Positions 18,489 through 26,637 of a stretch of 43,538 bases of DNA are shown here, piece by piece. Positions within the stretch are counted from its first letter, which is position 1; each line of letters opens with the position of its first letter. Origin of the DNA: Desulfurellaceae bacterium (lineage in GTDB: Bacteria; Desulfobacterota; Binatia; Bin18); the NCBI GenBank assembly GCA_021296095.1, contig JAGWBB010000027.1:351-43888 (forward strand). The letters are read 5' to 3'. Below the pieces are notes generated by a model that searched no databases, was not told the DNA's origin, and was given only the letters and a program-made list of their open reading frames with translations. The translations under genes were made by a program, and so were the position numbers.

Positions 18489-18974
18489 TCAGCTGTTCAG
18501 ATCGTTGTTTCTCTCGTGCAGGGTAGTCAGCTCGATGATTTCGTAGATCCGTTTGCCCTGAGGGGTCAACACCTCGGCCTCGTCGTCAACCGATTTATGC
18601 AGCAGCGCTTGGCCAATCGGTGAGTGGAGGGAGATCTTGCCGCTGGCAGGATCGACTTCCTCTGGAAAGACGATGCGGTACTCGACAATCTCTCCGCTGT
18701 CGATGTCTTCGAGTTTGACTTGGCTCCCATACGCGACCACATCTTTGGGAATGCTCGATAAGTCGTACAGGGACAACTGGCTTATCCGCTCTTCATGTTG
18801 AGCAATGCGCGCCCGGACAAAGTCCTGGCGCGCCCGGGCGGCCTCATACTCGGCATTCTCACTCAGATCACCATGGGCGGCCGCCTCCTGGAGATCTTTT
18901 GGAATCTTCACGTTCAGCTCGTGGTAGAGTTCTTCGAGCTCTTGTCTGAGCCGTTTTGTAATAGGCAGTTCCAT
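18489..18974 (-). CDS. greA: Transcription elongation factor GreA
   Basis: The 161-residue protein has the N-terminal coiled coil (LRQELEELYHEL, then AAAHGDLSENAEYEAARARQ with the acidic tip DLSENAEY) and the C-terminal FKBP-like globular domain ending with SPIGQALLHKSVDDEAEV. GreA inserts its coiled coil into the RNA polymerase secondary channel and stimulates transcript cleavage in backtracked complexes. ATG 18974 has AGGAG 9 nt upstream; the frame is open further to 19295 but without homology. It sits just upstream of the rimP-nusA operon, so three RNA-polymerase or ribosome factors are clustered. Confidence 0.95.
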   Translation of the reverse strand: MELPITKRLRQELEELYHELNVKIPKDLQEAAAHGDLSENAEYEAARARQDFVRARIAQHEERISQLSLYDLSSIPKDVVAYGSQVKLEDIDSGEIVEYRIVFPEEVDPASGKISLHSPIGQALLHKSVDDEAEVLTPQGKRIYEIIELTTLHERNNDLNS

Positions 18975-19012
18975 GCGTCGTGCTCCTGCGGCGTGGGATG
19001 TGCACAAAGGCA

Positions 19013-19042
19013 GCAGGGGTTGGTTACACAACCAACCCCTGC
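19013..19042 (-). terminator. 13-bp hairpin after the thiolase gene
   Basis: GCAGGGGTTGGTT (19013-19025) and its exact complement (19030-19042) form a 13-bp stem with a 4-nt loop, 26 nt after the thiolase stop on the minus strand. The downstream sequence has only TGCCTTTG, so the U-tract is weak. It is probably a terminator or mRNA-end stabiliser separating the thiolase operon from greA. Confidence 0.55.
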
Positions 19043-19068
19043 CGGAAAAGCGGACCGGGGAGAGAAGA

Positions 19069-20205
19069 TCAGGCGGTGAGAATGTGGACCGTACACGCCG
19101 AGCCCAGGCCAATGACGTGGGCCAGACCGGCCTTGGCCCCTTCGACCTGCCGCGCTCCGCCGTTGCCGCGCAGCTGGTTGACCAGCTCATAGATATTGGC
19201 CACTCCGGTTGCGCCGAGCGGATGGCCTTTTGACAGCAGTCCGCCGCTGACGTTGACCGGGATTTTGCCGCCCAGGGCGGTCTCACCCTGGTCAATCAAC
19301 TGACCGGCTTCCCCCTCGCCACACAGACCGAGGTTTTCATAGTGCAGCAGCTCGGCCGTGGCAAAGCAGTCGTGCAGTTCGACCAGATCAAGGTCCTGGG
19401 GACCGAGACCGGATTTTTCATAGGCCTGTTTGGCCGCATTTTGGGTCAGGGTGTTGACGTCGGGCATGGTCAGGTCACGGTCGGTATACGGATCGGACGT
19501 CAGGACCGAAGCCGCCACCTTGATCGGCTTGGTGGTGAACTGCTTGAGCTTTTCTTCAGAGACCAGAATGGTTGCGGCCGCCCCGTCGCCGGTCGGGCAG
19601 CACATATACAGGGTGTTCGGGTAGGCGACCATCCGGGCTTTCATCACGTCGCCCAGAGACACCTCAACCTGGTACTGAGACAGAGGGTTATGGACCGAGT
19701 GTTTGTGATTTTTGACCGAGATCTTGGCAAACTGTTCCGCCGTGGTGCCATACTTGCGCATGTGTTCAACCCCGGCCTGGCCAAACACCGCCGGCATCAG
19801 ACCACTGCCCAGGACGCCCTCGACACTCTCGCCGCCGCTCCGTGCGCCGCCGCCGAGCAGGCCCATTTTGCCCATCTGCTCAACGCCGACCGCCATGGTG
19901 ACATCGTACATGCCGGAGGCAACGCCGACATAGGCTTCGCGGAAGGCGGTCGAACCGGTCGCGCAGGCGTTGGAGACGTTAAAGACGGGGATGCCGGTCT
20001 GCCCGATCTGCTGCAGAATCTTCTGGCCGTTCATGGCGTTGGCCTGAAACAGGTTGCCGCACACGAACATCTCGATATCCTTGATCGACATGCCGGCATC
20101 TGTGAGGGCGCCGAGAGCGGCTTCGGCACCGAGCTGGGAAACATCCTTGTCCGGATAGCGACCAAATTTAATCATTCCTACGCCGAGTACGTATACGTCT
20201 TTCAT
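19069..20205 (-). CDS. Thiolase-superfamily acyltransferase (SCP-x/SCP2-thiolase type)
   Basis: The 378-residue protein is a thiolase-fold enzyme of the SCP2-thiolase/lipid-transfer-protein branch. The nucleophilic Cys is C81 in NACATG. The signature HDCFATAELLHYENLGLC and the GHPLGATG loop with the second catalytic His are present, and the C-terminus has SACTVHIL. It could cleave or condense 3-ketoacyl-CoA. In this branch some members, such as Ltp2 of steroid side-chain degradation, are instead retro-aldolases that need a DUF35 partner, and a DUF35 gene lies 63 nt upstream in the same operon. Substrate is unknown. Confidence 0.88.
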   Translation of the reverse strand: MKDVYVLGVGMIKFGRYPDKDVSQLGAEAALGALTDAGMSIKDIEMFVCGNLFQANAMNGQKILQQIGQTGIPVFNVSNACATGSTAFREAYVGVASGMYDVTMAVGVEQMGKMGLLGGGARSGGESVEGVLGSGLMPAVFGQAGVEHMRKYGTTAEQFAKISVKNHKHSVHNPLSQYQVEVSLGDVMKARMVAYPNTLYMCCPTGDGAAATILVSEEKLKQFTTKPIKVAASVLTSDPYTDRDLTMPDVNTLTQNAAKQAYEKSGLGPQDLDLVELHDCFATAELLHYENLGLCGEGEAGQLIDQGETALGGKIPVNVSGGLLSKGHPLGATGVANIYELVNQLRGNGGARQVEGAKAGLAHVIGLGSACTVHILTA

Positions 20206-20268
20206 GATTGTGCCTCCCTTTCTGCAGCGCGGTGTCGGGTGTGTGGCTCGGCGTATCCGAGCCGATGT

Positions 20269-20730
20269 TCAATTCTGGCTGGGCTTGAAGAAAAAAGCAA
20301 TGATATCAATAGTTTCTTCTCCGCCCTGGGCATTTTTCTCTTTGCGTTCGCGGACTTTTCGGGTCACCATTTCAACCGGCATGCCAAACTGGAGCTTGGC
20401 CGGGTCGGGCTCAACATCGACCAGATTGCAGCGCACGCTGACTCCCTCGGGCAGGTCAACAATGGCCGATACATACGGCACCGGCACGCCGGGGACCGAC
20501 TGGTGGACGATGGAGTAGACATACAGGGTGCCGTGGTCGCTGAGTGCGACCTCGCTGAGCGGGTCGGTGGCCGTACATTTACTACAGCCCACCCGACCGG
20601 CCCCGATGAAGTGGGCGCCGCACGCGGTGCAGCGGTAGCCGACCAGATAGGGTTTTGTATCGGGGGAGGTCGGCAAGCGCAGCATGGGGGCGATTGCCCG
20701 TTGTGTATTGTCTGTTGCTTCTGCCGCCAT
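20269..20730 (-). CDS. Zn-ribbon / OB-fold protein (DUF35), thiolase partner
   Basis: The 153-residue protein has a rubredoxin-like zinc ribbon (CTACG, then GCSKC) at about residues 35-52 and a C-terminal OB-fold with a PYVSAIVDLPEGV strand. This is the DUF35 layout (PF12172 plus PF01796). Such proteins bind acyl-CoA and form complexes with thiolases, HMG-CoA synthases or Ltp aldolases. ATG 20730 has AAGGAGA 8 nt upstream; the frame extends to 20811 without support. It is the first gene of a two-gene operon with the thiolase and is divergent from comF. Confidence 0.88.
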   Translation of the reverse strand: MAAEATDNTQRAIAPMLRLPTSPDTKPYLVGYRCTACGAHFIGAGRVGCSKCTATDPLSEVALSDHGTLYVYSIVHQSVPGVPVPYVSAIVDLPEGVSVRCNLVDVEPDPAKLQFGMPVEMVTRKVRERKEKNAQGGEETIDIIAFFFKPSQN

Positions 20731-20893
20731 AACCAGATCTCCTTCCGTGAGCCTGTGGTGTGTCTCCAAACTTTCGCCGCCACCAATACCTGAGCACAGC
20801 CCCGAAAACAAGCCCTCAGCCTGAGTTCAGCCGGGGAGGGAGAGCGGGTCCGAGCCTTGCTTGTCCGGCCGCAGGCGGTATACAAGCCCCTGC

Positions 20894-21640
20894 ATGAGAG
20901 CCCGCGACATAGTGCGCTCCATCAGGCGTGTGGCCGTCTCCTTTCTCTACCCCCACCGTTGTCTCGGGTGTGAGGTGCTGCTTGATGACGGGCGGTTTTT
21001 CTGTCCGGCGTGTTCCAGGGCGGTCGAGCCGATCATTGCGCCGTTCTGTCAACGCTGCGGCCTGCCGTTTGGCGCAGGTTCGCTGCCCGTGTGTAGCCGC
21101 TGTTTTCGGCGCCAACCCGCCTTTCGCCAGGCGCGGGCGTGGGCCTATTACGACAGCCCGGGAAAAAGCATCCAGCCGCTCAGTGCGGCGATTCAGCGCT
21201 GTAAATATCAACGCCGGCTGGATAATGGCGCGGCCTTGGCCGAGCTGGCGGCCGAGCACTGCAGGCTGGCCGCCGGGGGCTATGACTGGATTCTGCCCGT
21301 TCCGCTGCACATCGACCGTTTGCGCTGGCGGGGTTTCAACCAGTCCCTCCTGCTGGCCCGGGCGATTGGCGAGCGACACAAGATTTGGGTTGAGCCGTTT
21401 GTGCTCCAGCGCATCAGGCCGACCCTGCCCCAGACCCAGCTCACCCAACCCCGGCGCCGGGCCAATGTGCGGGGCGCGTTTGCCGTGTCCGACCCGGAAG
21501 GTCTGCGCGGCAAACACCTGCTGCTGGTTGACGACGTGTATACCTCGGGTGCCACGGTTGAGGAGTGCGCTCGGACGCTGTATCAGGGGGGAGCACGGAC
21601 CGTCGATGTCTTTACCCTGACACGGGCGGTTGTGCGTTAG
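20894..21640 (+). CDS. comF: ComF family phosphoribosyltransferase-like protein
   Basis: The protein (248 residues from ATG 20894; 259 if TTG 20861 is used) has two CxxC pairs (CLGC, CPAC) and then CQRC and CSRC in its N-terminal zinc-binding region. A phosphoribosyltransferase domain follows with the PRPP motif LLVDDVYTSGAT (about 215-226 of the longer form). ComF homologues support DNA uptake in competent bacteria, but many carriers are not known to be competent and the enzyme activity is unproven. Neither start has a good SD. It is 16 nt before purN. Confidence 0.88.
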   Translation: MRARDIVRSIRRVAVSFLYPHRCLGCEVLLDDGRFFCPACSRAVEPIIAPFCQRCGLPFGAGSLPVCSRCFRRQPAFRQARAWAYYDSPGKSIQPLSAAIQRCKYQRRLDNGAALAELAAEHCRLAAGGYDWILPVPLHIDRLRWRGFNQSLLLARAIGERHKIWVEPFVLQRIRPTLPQTQLTQPRRRANVRGAFAVSDPEGLRGKHLLLVDDVYTSGATVEECARTLYQGGARTVDVFTLTRAVVR

Positions 21641-21656
21641 CGTGGAGCAGAATGAT

Positions 21657-22337
21657 ATGCGGGCCGGACAGAATCCTCTGCCGCTGGGCGTGCTCATTTC
21701 AGGTGGAGGCACGAATCTGCAAGCGATTATCGACGCGATTGCGGACGGCCAGCTGCCGGCCGAGATTCGGCTGGTGGTGAGCAACCGCCACGACGCCTAC
21801 GGCCTCAGCCGGGCCGAGCGGCACGGCATACCGAGCGCGGTGTTGCCGCATCGCGGCTACCCGTCACGTCGGGCGTTTGAGGCTGCGCTGATAAGCACCC
21901 TGCGCGAGCGGGGGGTTAATCTGGTCGTGCTGGCCGGTTTCATGCGATTGCTGTCACCCTTTTTCATTCGCGCTTTTCCTCAACGCATCGTGAACATTCA
22001 TCCCGGCCTTCTGCCGGCCTTTCCCGGGCTGCACGCCCAGCGCCAGGCCCTCGAACGTGGAGTCCGGATTGCCGGAGCCACCGTCCATTTTGTGGATGAA
22101 GAGATGGACCATGGCCCGATTATCTGCCAGGCTGCGGTGCCGGTGTATCCTGACGATACGGAGGACAGCCTGAGCGCGCGCATTCTGACCCAGGAACACC
22201 GGATCTATCCGCATGCGATTCGGCTGTTTGCCGAAGGCCGCCTGGAAGTTCGGGGTCGTTCCGTTGTGGTCCGTGACGAAGTGTGCCTCTCGGACGGGTT
22301 GTTGGCGGTTCCTGAGCCGAAAGGCGAACGAGGATGA
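21657..22337 (+). CDS. purN: Phosphoribosylglycinamide formyltransferase
   Basis: The 226-residue protein has the PurN pattern: SGGGTNLQAIIDA at the N-terminus, then VLAGFMRLL, NIHPGLLPAFPG with the catalytic Asn/His, and DEEMDHGPII with the catalytic Asp. It transfers a formyl group from 10-formyl-THF to GAR in purine synthesis. ATG 21657 is preceded by GGAG at 9 nt; GTG 21642 is an alternative. Its last codons overlap the start of rnhC by 4 nt (ATGA). Confidence 0.95.
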   Translation: MRAGQNPLPLGVLISGGGTNLQAIIDAIADGQLPAEIRLVVSNRHDAYGLSRAERHGIPSAVLPHRGYPSRRAFEAALISTLRERGVNLVVLAGFMRLLSPFFIRAFPQRIVNIHPGLLPAFPGLHAQRQALERGVRIAGATVHFVDEEMDHGPIICQAAVPVYPDDTEDSLSARILTQEHRIYPHAIRLFAEGRLEVRGRSVVVRDEVCLSDGLLAVPEPKGERG

Positions 22338-23008
22338 CTTCCTCATCGGGAAGAACTCATCGCTCATCTTCGATGGCGGCTGGGCTTGGACACCTCGGTC
22401 TTGACGAGTCGGGAAAGGGCGACTACTTCGGTCCGCTGGTCATTGCCGGCGTGCATGTCTCGCCCGAACTGGAAGGACCACTGCGGGACGCCGGGGTCCG
22501 GGACAGCAAGAGCCTCTCCGACACGCGGGCCGGTGCCTTATCGCGGCACATTCGACAGTCCTGCCCACATGACATCGTGGTGATCGGACCCGAACGCTAC
22601 AACAGAATGTATGCGTCCTTCAACAATCTCAACAAGCTTCTGGCGTGGGGCCATGCCCGAGCAATCGAGAATCTGCTTGAGCAGGTGGCGTGTGAGCAGG
22701 TGGTCGTCGACCAGTTTGGCGCCGCGCGTTTTCTCAACACGGCGCTGATGGACAAAGGCCGCCGGGCTCAGGTCGTTCAGAAACCCCGGGCCGAGGTCGA
22801 GGTCGCTGTGGCCGCGGCGTCGATTGTGGCCCGGGCGGAATTTCTGCACCGCTTGCAGGACTTGAGCCGTGAGTACGGCATGAACCTGCCCAAAGGGGCC
22901 AGCGTAGTCATTGCGGCTGGGAAAGAATTTGTACGTAAGCACGGCCCGGACGCCCTCGGCCGGGTGGCCAAACTGCATTTTCGGACCACCGAGAAGATCC
23001 TGCGTTGA
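22334..23008 (+). CDS. rnhC: Ribonuclease HIII-like protein lacking the N-terminal substrate-binding domain
   Basis: The 224-residue protein carries the RNase HIII signature DESGKGDYFGPL (Asp24 and Glu25 are the first catalytic acids), VVVDQFG with a further acidic residue, and EVEVAVAAASIVAR. RNase HII would instead read DEAGRGPLAG at the first motif. Classical RNase HIII (about 300 residues) begins with a TBP-like domain of about 80-90 residues that binds RNA/DNA hybrids. Here only about 20 Ser/His-rich residues precede the catalytic core. It would cleave RNA in RNA:DNA hybrids. The start overlaps purN (ATGA); an alternative ATG at 22373 lacks an SD. Confidence 0.85.
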   Translation: MTSSSGRTHRSSSMAAGLGHLGLDESGKGDYFGPLVIAGVHVSPELEGPLRDAGVRDSKSLSDTRAGALSRHIRQSCPHDIVVIGPERYNRMYASFNNLNKLLAWGHARAIENLLEQVACEQVVVDQFGAARFLNTALMDKGRRAQVVQKPRAEVEVAVAAASIVARAEFLHRLQDLSREYGMNLPKGASVVIAAGKEFVRKHGPDALGRVAKLHFRTTEKILR

Positions 23009-23150
23009 ATGCATCACCGCTTTGGCGTACCCGTCCGTCTGCGAGAACCGACGACTTCGCCCTGTCTGTTGTACGCAGCTGGTCTGCCGTCCCTACTGCC
23101 CCCGGTCTCTGCCCTTGCTTGCCGTTCACTTTTCCTCTATCCCGACTGCC

Positions 23151-23954
23151 ATGGCACACGAAACACACCCCGCCTTCGCCCGTCTGGTCGAGATCATGGC
23201 CCGTCTGCGCAGCCCCGGGGGATGTCCCTGGGACCGGGAGCAGACGCCGGATTCCTTAACCCCCTATCTGCTCGAAGAAACCTACGAAGTCCTGGAAGCT
23301 TTGGAGGACAGGAACTGGCCGGAATTCAAGGAAGAACTCGGTGACCTACTGCTCCAGATTGTGTTTCATGCCCAGCTGATGGCCGAGAGCGACAGGTTCA
23401 GCATTGACGATGTGGCTCAGGCGATCAGCGATAAGCTGGTCCGCCGTCACCCCCATGTCTTTGGTGATACCCAGGTCAAAGATGCCCGCGAGGTGGCCCA
23501 GAATTGGGTCAAGATCAAGGAGCAGGAGAAAAAGGGGAAAGCCGACCAGTCGGTTTTGGCCGGCGTGCCCAAGGCCGCCCCGGCCCTGATTCAGGCCCAG
23601 CGTCTGGGTGAGAAGGCCTCACGGGTGGGTTTTGACTGGACATCGGCGGCTGCGGTGTTTGAGAAAGTCCGTGAAGAGGTGGATGAGTTGGCCGAGACGC
23701 TCCAGGCTCCCGACCGTAGTCCAGACCCCGACCGTCAGGAACACGAGCTGGGCGATCTGCTGTTTGTCCTGACCAGCCTGGCCCGCCATCTCGACCTGGA
23801 TGCCGAGTCGGCATTGCGTCGGGCCAGTACCCGCTTCGGTCGGCGCTTTCGGTATATCGAGACCCAACTGGCCGACAATGCCGAAGACATCCACACCGCT
23901 CCGCTGGAACGCCTAGAAGCGCTGTGGCAGGCGGCCAAGCAGACGCTCGGGTAG
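23151..23954 (+). CDS. mazG: Nucleoside triphosphate pyrophosphohydrolase MazG
   Basis: The 267-residue protein has two MazG units. The first carries SPGGCPWDREQTP, LLEETYEVLEAL and EEL.GDLLLQI (EExxE and ExxD metal ligands), followed by HPHVFGD and NWVKIK. The second has KVREEVDELAETL and HELGDLLFVL. MazG hydrolyses non-canonical or excess NTPs to NMP and PPi. ATG 23151 has no recognisable SD. The 142-bp gap after rnhC is pyrimidine-rich and shows nothing else. The 3' end overlaps murJ, on the other strand, by 42 bp. Confidence 0.95.
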   Translation: MAHETHPAFARLVEIMARLRSPGGCPWDREQTPDSLTPYLLEETYEVLEALEDRNWPEFKEELGDLLLQIVFHAQLMAESDRFSIDDVAQAISDKLVRRHPHVFGDTQVKDAREVAQNWVKIKEQEKKGKADQSVLAGVPKAAPALIQAQRLGEKASRVGFDWTSAAAVFEKVREEVDELAETLQAPDRSPDPDRQEHELGDLLFVLTSLARHLDLDAESALRRASTRFGRRFRYIETQLADNAEDIHTAPLERLEALWQAAKQTLG

Positions 23955-25574
23955 CAGGCCGAGCAGGGCTGCCAGGTCTGATTTCCTGCCCCACCACATC
24001 AGCCCGCCGAAGCTGACCACGCCCACACCGATGGCCGCCAACAATACGGCCAGGCGTCCGAACACCGACCCGTCCGGGTCGAGCCATTGCATCTGCCCGG
24101 CCACCAGCCACACCGGTCCAGCCATTACGGCTGCGGCGAGCAGGCTCCAGGCCAGCGAGGCCAGACAAGGAGACCATGGAAATTGGGGCAGACGACGGAA
24201 TACGACGACGGCCAACAGCAGCATATTGACCACCATGGCCAAGGAGGAGGCCAGCCCGAGCCCGACCAGGCCATAGTCGCAGACGGCCAGCGCGGCACTC
24301 AGGCGGCCAAAGAACCGGGCCAAGCCGGAGGCGTCGGGAGCGACGCTGAGACTGCCCATCAGCACCAGACTGAGGCCGACATGGACCACCAGACTCAGCC
24401 CGGCGGTCCGTACCGGCGTACGGGTATCGCCGAGAGCGTATAAACACGAAACCAGCAGGCGACTGACGGCAATCGGCCACAGACCAAGGACAAATGCCTG
24501 GAGTACGCCGGCCGTGTGCACGACCTGGTCGGCCGGGAAGGCGCCCCGAAAGAAGAGGCTGGCGGTAACCGGAACGGCCAGCACCAGCAGTCCCAGGCTT
24601 GTCGGTACGACAATGGTATTGGTGATCCGCAGGGCGAAGCCGAGGCTTTCTGCCAGGCCGACCAAGTCGCTCCGCTGAGCCTGGGCGGCCAGGCTCGGCA
24701 GTGTAGCGCTGGCCAGGGCGGCTACAAGAATCCCCTGGGGAAACTCGAACAGCCGGCTGGCATACCACAGCACGGAGACGCCGCCGGCACCGAGGAGAGA
24801 CGCCAGCACAGTATTCACCACCAGACCGAGCTGATAGACCGCCGCTCCGAATACGACCGGAACCAGCAGGCCCCCAATCCGTATCACAGCCGGATGACGT
24901 GGCCGCCACTGGGGGCGGACCAGCAGCCCCAAACGGCCCAGGGTCGGGACCTGCCAGGCGACTTGCAGCACGCCGCCGAGCGCGACGCCGTAGGCCAGGC
25001 TGAAGATCGGTTCGGCCAGGAAGCGCGAGACTCCCAAGGCACAGCCGATGATGGCCATATTCAACAGCACCGGGGCAAAGGCCGGGGCGCTGAAATGCCG
25101 CCGGGTGTGGCACACCCCGGTCGCCAGGGCGAGCAGCCCGACCCAGAACAGATAGACAAAGGTGAGCTCGGTCAGGGCAACCGCCAGGACCAACGTGTCC
25201 GGGTCAAAGCCTGGGGCAAAAAGGCGGACCAGGGGGGCGGCACACACGATCCCGAGTCCGGTCAGCAGCAGCAAGACCCCGCTCGTGACCCCGAACACGG
25301 CGCGCAGCATGTCTTGGGTTTCGGCCCGGGAGTGATGGACCACATACTCGGTGACAACCGGGATGATGGCGGCGTTGCTGGCCCCTTCGCCGACCAGGCG
25401 GCGCAACAGGTTGGGGATGCGAAAGGCGACAAAAAAGGCATCGGTGGCCGCGCCGGCTCCGAACAGGCCGGCGATGAGCATGTCGCGGATCAGCCCTGTC
25501 ACTCGGCTGAGCAGGGTCAGGAGACCGATCTGGCCTGCGGCCCGGACTATCCTGCGCTCCTCCCTCACCACCAC
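23913..25574 (-). CDS. murJ: Lipid II flippase MurJ (MviN)
   Basis: The 553-residue, strongly hydrophobic protein has about 14 predicted membrane helices. The MurJ N-terminal signature is LLSRVTGLIRDMLIA, then AATDAFFVAFRIPNLLRRLVGEGA, with Arg residues in the central cavity. It flips lipid-linked peptidoglycan precursors across the inner membrane (MOP superfamily). The start is within three consecutive GTG codons near 25574. The gene is convergent with mazG, their ends overlapping, and divergent from rpsT. Confidence 0.95.
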   Translation of the reverse strand: MVVREERRIVRAAGQIGLLTLLSRVTGLIRDMLIAGLFGAGAATDAFFVAFRIPNLLRRLVGEGASNAAIIPVVTEYVVHHSRAETQDMLRAVFGVTSGVLLLLTGLGIVCAAPLVRLFAPGFDPDTLVLAVALTELTFVYLFWVGLLALATGVCHTRRHFSAPAFAPVLLNMAIIGCALGVSRFLAEPIFSLAYGVALGGVLQVAWQVPTLGRLGLLVRPQWRPRHPAVIRIGGLLVPVVFGAAVYQLGLVVNTVLASLLGAGGVSVLWYASRLFEFPQGILVAALASATLPSLAAQAQRSDLVGLAESLGFALRITNTIVVPTSLGLLVLAVPVTASLFFRGAFPADQVVHTAGVLQAFVLGLWPIAVSRLLVSCLYALGDTRTPVRTAGLSLVVHVGLSLVLMGSLSVAPDASGLARFFGRLSAALAVCDYGLVGLGLASSLAMVVNMLLLAVVVFRRLPQFPWSPCLASLAWSLLAAAVMAGPVWLVAGQMQWLDPDGSVFGRLAVLLAAIGVGVVSFGGLMWWGRKSDLAALLGLLPERLLGRLPQRF

Positions 25575-25685
25575 CTCTGGGCGGGCCGGCTGCGGGTGGG
25601 CCGGCCCTCATCGTGCGGCTGACATTGCTCGCCGGCGTGGTCCATGATAGGAAGTGCCCGCTGTACACGGAAAGGAGGGCGTCCT

Positions 25686-25937
25686 GTGCCTTTTGCCGAG
25701 AAAAAACGATTTATCCAGAGCGAAGCCCGCCGCATTCGGAATCACGCCGCCAAATCCCGGGTCAAGACCGTCATGAAGAGAGTCACGAGCGCTCTTGAGT
25801 CTGATGATCCGGGTGCGGTTGACACTCAGCTGCGCGACGCGATGAGCGCGCTCCACAAAGCGGGCAGAAAGAAAATTCTGCACCCCAATACCGCCGCCCG
25901 GCGGATTGCCCGGCTGTCGAAAATGGTCCAGAGATGA
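25686..25937 (+). CDS. rpsT: 30S ribosomal protein S20
   Basis: From a GTG at 25686, behind AAAGGAGGG, the protein has 83 residues: AEKKRFIQSEARRIRNHAAKS, then VKTVMKRVTSAL and KILHPNTAARRIARL, the typical three-helix S20. S20 binds the 16S rRNA 5' domain. It is a lone + strand gene between two minus-strand blocks. In many proteobacteria rpsT lies near murJ, leuS-lptE and holA. A non-AUG start is also seen for E. coli rpsT (UUG), where it matters for autoregulation. Confidence 0.95.
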   Translation: MPFAEKKRFIQSEARRIRNHAAKSRVKTVMKRVTSALESDDPGAVDTQLRDAMSALHKAGRKKILHPNTAARRIARLSKMVQR

Positions 25938-26030
25938 ACGACGGTCTCTTGAGGCGGCGGTCAGCATCGTTCTCCTCTGCGGGAGCCTGCCGCCACCCCG
26001 CCTCCCGAGTCGCAGAGACCTGGGTCTCGC

Positions 26031-26609
26031 CTAAAAATCTTCTCCCAAACGAAAATACGCTTCCTGGGCGGCTTCTCTGACCAGACGCTCCAGGGACAGC
26101 CGGCGTTGGGTTTCCGAAAACTGGATATCGGTAAAGCTCGACAGATCCCGGGGGTCGAGCGTCCCCTGCAGAAAATCCGGGCTGGTGGTCACTGCCACCT
26201 GGGGCACCGAACTGCTGTCTTCGACCACCCGAATATTCTCCGCCTGCCACAAGACCTCACCGCTGTCCCGGTGGGTGAGCCGCATGTCAAAGCTCAGGGC
26301 CGCCTGATACTCCAAGACCTGGTCGCGGCGATCAAAGGTCTGCGCTCGAAAAGAAACCTCGTTCAGGCTGACGTGCAGAATGCCCTCGCCGCGGTCGGAC
26401 ACCTGTAGCCCGCCGTAGATGCGAAATTCTCGCTCAAAGGCCCAGCGCAGTTCTTGCTCGACCCCGGCTTCCGGAGTGTGATTTTCAAACTCGGCAAAGC
26501 TGATCGTGGTCACCGCCTGGGGGAGACTGGGGACGCCGGCCAGGCGATACCCGCAGCCGGCCAGCCCCAACAGGCTGGTGATCACAAGCCAGGCCACAGG
26601 CCGGCTCAT
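26031..26609 (-). CDS. lptE: LPS-assembly lipoprotein LptE
   Basis: The 192-residue protein starts with a lipoprotein signal peptide ending in a LAGC lipobox (Cys19), followed by GYRLAG and the two-layer alpha/beta LptE core, with FENHTPEAGVEQEL typical of the family. It plugs the LptD barrel at the outer membrane and guides lipopolysaccharide insertion. It lies 28 nt after leuS, the standard order. An in-frame GTG at 26636 is possible but would lengthen the signal peptide with charged residues. The 93-bp gap to rpsT holds imperfect hairpins but no gene. Confidence 0.88.
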   Translation of the reverse strand: MSRPVAWLVITSLLGLAGCGYRLAGVPSLPQAVTTISFAEFENHTPEAGVEQELRWAFEREFRIYGGLQVSDRGEGILHVSLNEVSFRAQTFDRRDQVLEYQAALSFDMRLTHRDSGEVLWQAENIRVVEDSSSVPQVAVTTSPDFLQGTLDPRDLSSFTDIQFSETQRRLSLERLVREAAQEAYFRLGEDF

Positions 26610-26637
26610 CCGCCGAGTGTCGCCCGTGGACTTCACT

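Noticed and set aside
19342-20793. 483-residue + strand open frame opposite the thiolase and DUF35 genes
   Set aside because: The minus-strand genes have conserved catalytic motifs; this frame has none and no start signal.
23515-25113. 532-residue open frame overlapping murJ on the same strand
   Set aside because: It is Pro/Arg/Gly-rich shadow sequence in a different frame of murJ, without a ribosome site.
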